Shown: positions 60,501-64,000 of the stretch, one piece after another
Layout of the letters: each line of letters opens with the position of its first letter
Numbering within the stretch: position 1 is the first letter of the stretch
Origin: Gibbula magus
Lineage: Eukaryota; Mollusca; Gastropoda; Trochida; Trochidae
Direction: 5' to 3'
NCBI GenBank assembly: GCA_936450465.1
Contig: OW388289.1
Span: 78,480,593-78,544,592, forward strand
DNA length: 64,000 bases
Notes under the pieces: model-generated
Databases searched by the model: none
The model's input: the letters and a program-made list of their open reading frames with translations, nothing else
Told to the model about the DNA's origin: nothing
Program-made: the position numbers and the translations under genes

Positions 60501-61340
60501 TTAAAGGAGGAGAAGATGACGTGGATTATTGCTCATCGAGTAGAACACCAATACCGGAATACTGGGTGTATTTGAAGCTGTTTTGATCGTGATATCATAA
60601 TGGGAAGCGATCATCTGATGAAGAGGATTTCTGTTCTATAGGACCTGCGGATAAACCGTGAACTAACAAACCGTATCCACAACTTACGATATGATGAGAC
60701 GTTTTGACATAAGACATTTCACGGACGAGTAATAGGGATAGTAACTACGGGCTGGTCGGCCACACAAGTTGTCGCAATGACACCTTTGTGCGGGTGCTGT
60801 CGGGTGGGACGAGGCTCGGCGGGGAGGCTCTTCCAAGAGTGGACTTTAATGAAGAGGTTACTGCCAGAAATTGGTCCAACAAAGACTGACAGGGAAAAAA
60901 ATTCGGCACAGTATGGATACACGTCGGGAGTCCAGCTCAAGCCTTTACTCCCCGCGACCTCTGACAGATTGACCATGCAAACTTCTGCTCTGGCACGATG
61001 TCGTCTGCTGGTAACACAATGTCGACTGCTCATGACACTGTCGTCTGTCCCTTCCAATATCCGCGACCTCGACCTTTGAGACATGGGCATGAGCCAAATG
61101 CAGCACTCTATCTCTTCTTTATGTCTGGCGAATTAAGACTAATTATGCTCTCATAATTTAGCTCCATGGCCATAGAGAAACAATGATTCAACTGGTATTG
61201 TCCAGTGCTCCAGGGTAATGATATTTGTCCTGGAGACACTAGTCCAGATGGCCCCGGGCTCTGATGGACGACTGAATCACATCAGTACCCTCTTCATGGT
61301 TCTGCTTCTGTATTAGTGATCCAGTCACGTTAACACACTC
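60501..61340. promoter_or_regulatory. GC-elevated island, candidate regulatory block
   Basis: Non-repetitive, CpG-containing sequence. Overlapping open frames on both strands (60719-61090 minus, 60777-61079 plus) have no domain. It lies just upstream of the coding-like minus-strand segment, so a promoter role is conceivable. Confidence 0.3.
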
Positions 61341-63940
61341 AACACAAACAGATTTAAACTTCTTAAAGATTTGTAACGAGCGGAAAATAACAGTAATCTC
61401 ACTCCCAGTACAAATTGTTCTCAGTGAAATTAAATTTGAGACGATGTTGTTGGAGAGGGTGAATTGGTTTGATATATAAAATTGATTTAGATCTCCTTAT
61501 AAATTATACTGCTTACTGATAGAGTAATTGTTCTTATAAAGAAATATTAATTCGGAAATGTTAGCTGGTATCTTAGGACAAGAACATTACTTTCTTAGGA
61601 GCACAATACTGCTTTTGATAATTGAAGAGTAGAATACGTCCACAGTATTGGATAGTATTACGTGGAGTTGTCTATAGCTGTAGTTTCTATATGTCACACT
61701 TACATTGACTTGGAGTAATAATATAAGACTTCTGCATTTAAATTGTTAAGGATTTTTTTAGCTTTTATGTCTTTGGTAATGAATTGAAATATTGTGAAAT
61801 AATTTACAGAAGTGAGTTAGATATCTTTTAACGATAAAATATTCTTAAAGTTACGAAATCACGGCCAGTGACAAATTCATTAGTCAAAAATGAAATGATT
61901 AAGTCATTGGGAAAAGCTTTTTGCAAATTATTTTAATCGTAAGTATATGAAAATAATGATTGTTTCCCTCTCAAGGCTTAACTTGCGCAATCTCCATTAT
62001 CAGGTAATAAGTATATAAAAAGTAAATACCAAATGTTAATGATATATAACAATAATATTTTTAAAGATATGTTAATTCTTTATCTACATTTCCATTCAGT
62101 CAAACTCTCATCGTATAGGAATGCAACAAAATAGTATTATTTTTCCTTAGTTTATATGTTCTGATATTGTTTTCGAAAAAGTTTGATTTGTTTTGAAAAT
62201 ATATTGACAGATTCCATCATAAATCAATGTATATTTTATCTTCATGCATGTAAAAATAATCTACACATATCTTAAAACCGATTTATCCCATTTTTTGAAA
62301 AGTTTTTAAATGAATCGTTTCTCTCTCTTCTTTACAATCACAACATCAATCCCATCGAGGACCAGAAGCATATGGGGATGTTCATAACAAAGAGATAAAA
62401 AAGTGGATAATCGGAGTAGGATCGAATATTAAAATGACGTTTTCTGATTAATTGATTGGTGTTTCGCATATTTCTCTTTTCTATATTTTCTCGCATGTAC
62501 AAACATTACAATAAGTTCAACAACATTGGACTTGATTTAAAAAGGTGGTTTCATTTATGTTATGTTCATAATTGTTTTCAGCCACTGTCGTTGCCAATAC
62601 GGACACAGCACCACCCATTCGTAACCTGATGGCTTGGAGCTACAAACACCATACTAAACATCCGTGTTTCTATTATGATTCACTCAGATTGAATGCTCTA
62701 AAACATTATTAATACATTTGATAATGTATGTGTCCATGAATATCATCGCTTCCATTTAGCACATAATTACAATTTCAGCACAATTATGGTAATTTTGCGT
62801 TAACTTATGTTAATGCCTTTTCTATTTCCAGCAATAATTGAATTCCACGGCCCTCCCATGAAGTAAGGGGGGACCCCGTACTCCTACGATGCTATCAGTG
62901 CCTCCAAAACGGCTTATCATAGAAACGTTAGCGTATGTTCATCACCTTGCGAGTTGGTTATCATATCTGCCTGCTTAAATCACAGTTCGGTGAACTTTCC
63001 AGAGTCACTTAGCACCAATTGTGAACGCAAATTTTATATTTCTCGCTAACGTGTAACCTTTCTAATTGCCTAAGGGTTGCTCTGGGAGAAGGTAAGCATG
63101 TAATATTGACAACAACCAACTCTACATATGCGGTCTCTTTACAACGACATTCCCCATGGAAAATGCTTTGAGTATGCACAGTTTCGGAACAATATACCAT
63201 GAAACATTCATGCGGGGTTTAGTTTTCAAATAAGGCATATGACCCCAGGGACAACGTTAGTAAATAATGACAGTGGTGGTGTGAATGCTACAGTGAAATG
63301 AGGAAATATGAATCATACTTCTATAGTGTTTGACTTTAACACGATGTAGTCCAAGTCACCTTTGTTATATTTGTTATATCATGTGTATATGTTATTCCAG
63401 TTAATTCAAGTTAATATATTCTTCATTACAATAGAACTTACTTTTGTTTATCTTCTGTTCTGTATTCGACCATATGATATGATACAAACATATTTGCCCC
63501 CTTATAGGAACTGTAACATTCTAGTCCTGACTCAAGATGAAATATTATATTTATATTAAAATCTTTCATTGCTTCTTCATTCAGTTGGTAACGTTTAATC
63601 TGTTTTCGATTTATTTTCAAAAGAACAACACCAATACATATTGATACAGTAACTTCACAAGAACATTCACACATCATTCAATTAACCAATGTTTCATTTA
63701 ATTTAGAAATTAACACGTTGCTAGTTGCCTCCCATATGAAAGTATTATTACTTCGGCATATGACACTCAAATAAATAATGTTCATCATCATCATTATCTT
63801 TTTCTTCTTCGTTTTCATCATCTTCTATATCTCCAGTGCAGTTGATGATGATTACCATTATATTTGTTAGGGTTATTGTTTCTTACAAAACATAATAAAA
63901 TTACTACTATACTAGCCCTAATAAGGTGCATTTTTTGATC
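61341..63940. other. AT-rich noncoding stretch
   Basis: No gene recognised. A loose tcatcatcatc/cttcttcg pyrimidine-rich microsatellite lies near 63782-63832. Confidence 0.4.
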
Positions 63941-63942
63941 GG

Positions 63943-64000
63943 GAAAAAGTCACAGTAAAAAATCGTAAATTTGCCTAGAAAAAAGTCACAGGTAAAAAAG
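63943..64000. repeat. Start of a tandem repeat cut by the window edge
   Basis: gaaaaagtcacag at 63943 recurs as gaaaaaagtcacag at 63978, a step of about 35-36 bases. The array may continue beyond the window. Confidence 0.4.

Noticed and set aside
60719..61090. 123-codon minus-strand frame
   Set aside because: An equally long frame runs on the other strand, there is no domain, and composition follows the GC-rich island. Kept only as a regulatory candidate.
1..64000. CRISPR arrays, operons, prophage or other prokaryotic systems
   Set aside because: Tandem arrays here have no unique spacers, and the window has animal features (forkhead gene, SINEs, LINE and Tc1 remnants).

Overview
This is a eukaryotic (animal) genomic window: AT-rich, almost gene-free, rich in decayed transposons, tandem repeats and microsatellites, with no operons or compact gene order. 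Only one gene can be named with confidence: an intronless forkhead transcription factor of the FoxQ2 family on the minus strand (17754-19091). FoxQ2, the tRNA-derived SINEs, the Tc1/mariner and L1/Tx1-like remnants and the base composition together suggest a lophotrochozoan, plausibly a mollusc. That assignment is inference, because no species marker is present.

Layout. 1-9350 is mostly AT-rich sequence with a palindromic CRE and a 33-bp minisatellite. 9351-10096 is a terminal-inverted-repeat element with a perfect 8-bp target duplication that encloses a reverse-transcriptase fragment. 10.9-17.4 kb is AT-rich with two denser islands (RFX/YY1-type and PBX-MEIS-type motifs). 17.4-19.5 kb is FoxQ2 with its 3' region and promoter. 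21.7-24.2 kb is a tandem segmental duplication carrying long CTA/CTG arrays. 26-29 kb has a coding-like orphan segment, a Tc1/mariner transposase remnant and a 55/58-bp VNTR. 30.9-33 kb has a SINE, a 28-bp minisatellite and an unidentified exon-like segment. 36.4 and 57.9 kb hold two copies of one TTAA-flanked MITE family. 46.3-48.1 kb has a 21-bp minisatellite and a LINE ORF2 relic. 49-50.3 kb has a SINE, (TA)n arrays and a perfect-centred palindrome. 56.3 kb holds a 141-nt hairpin. 59.2-60.5 kb has a TAG-type array, a tRNA-like SINE head and a coding-like minus-strand segment.

Scattered through the window are about fifteen blocks of 0.2-1 kb that look less AT-rich and less repetitive than their surroundings (for example 29.6-30.5, 34.0-35.0, 37.2-38.1, 44.1-44.9, 48.3-49.1, 52.3-53.2 and 60.4-61.3 kb) and carry recognisable transcription-factor motifs. 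Around an isolated developmental regulator this layout resembles a regulatory gene desert, with the islands as candidate enhancers or unannotated promoters. Conservation could not be tested here.

No new multi-gene system was found. The best leads are the TIR element with the captured RT fragment, the TTAA MITE family, the long hairpin at 56.3 kb, the palindrome at 50.24 kb, and three coding-like segments (26.0, 32.9 and 60.0-60.5 kb) that I could not identify.
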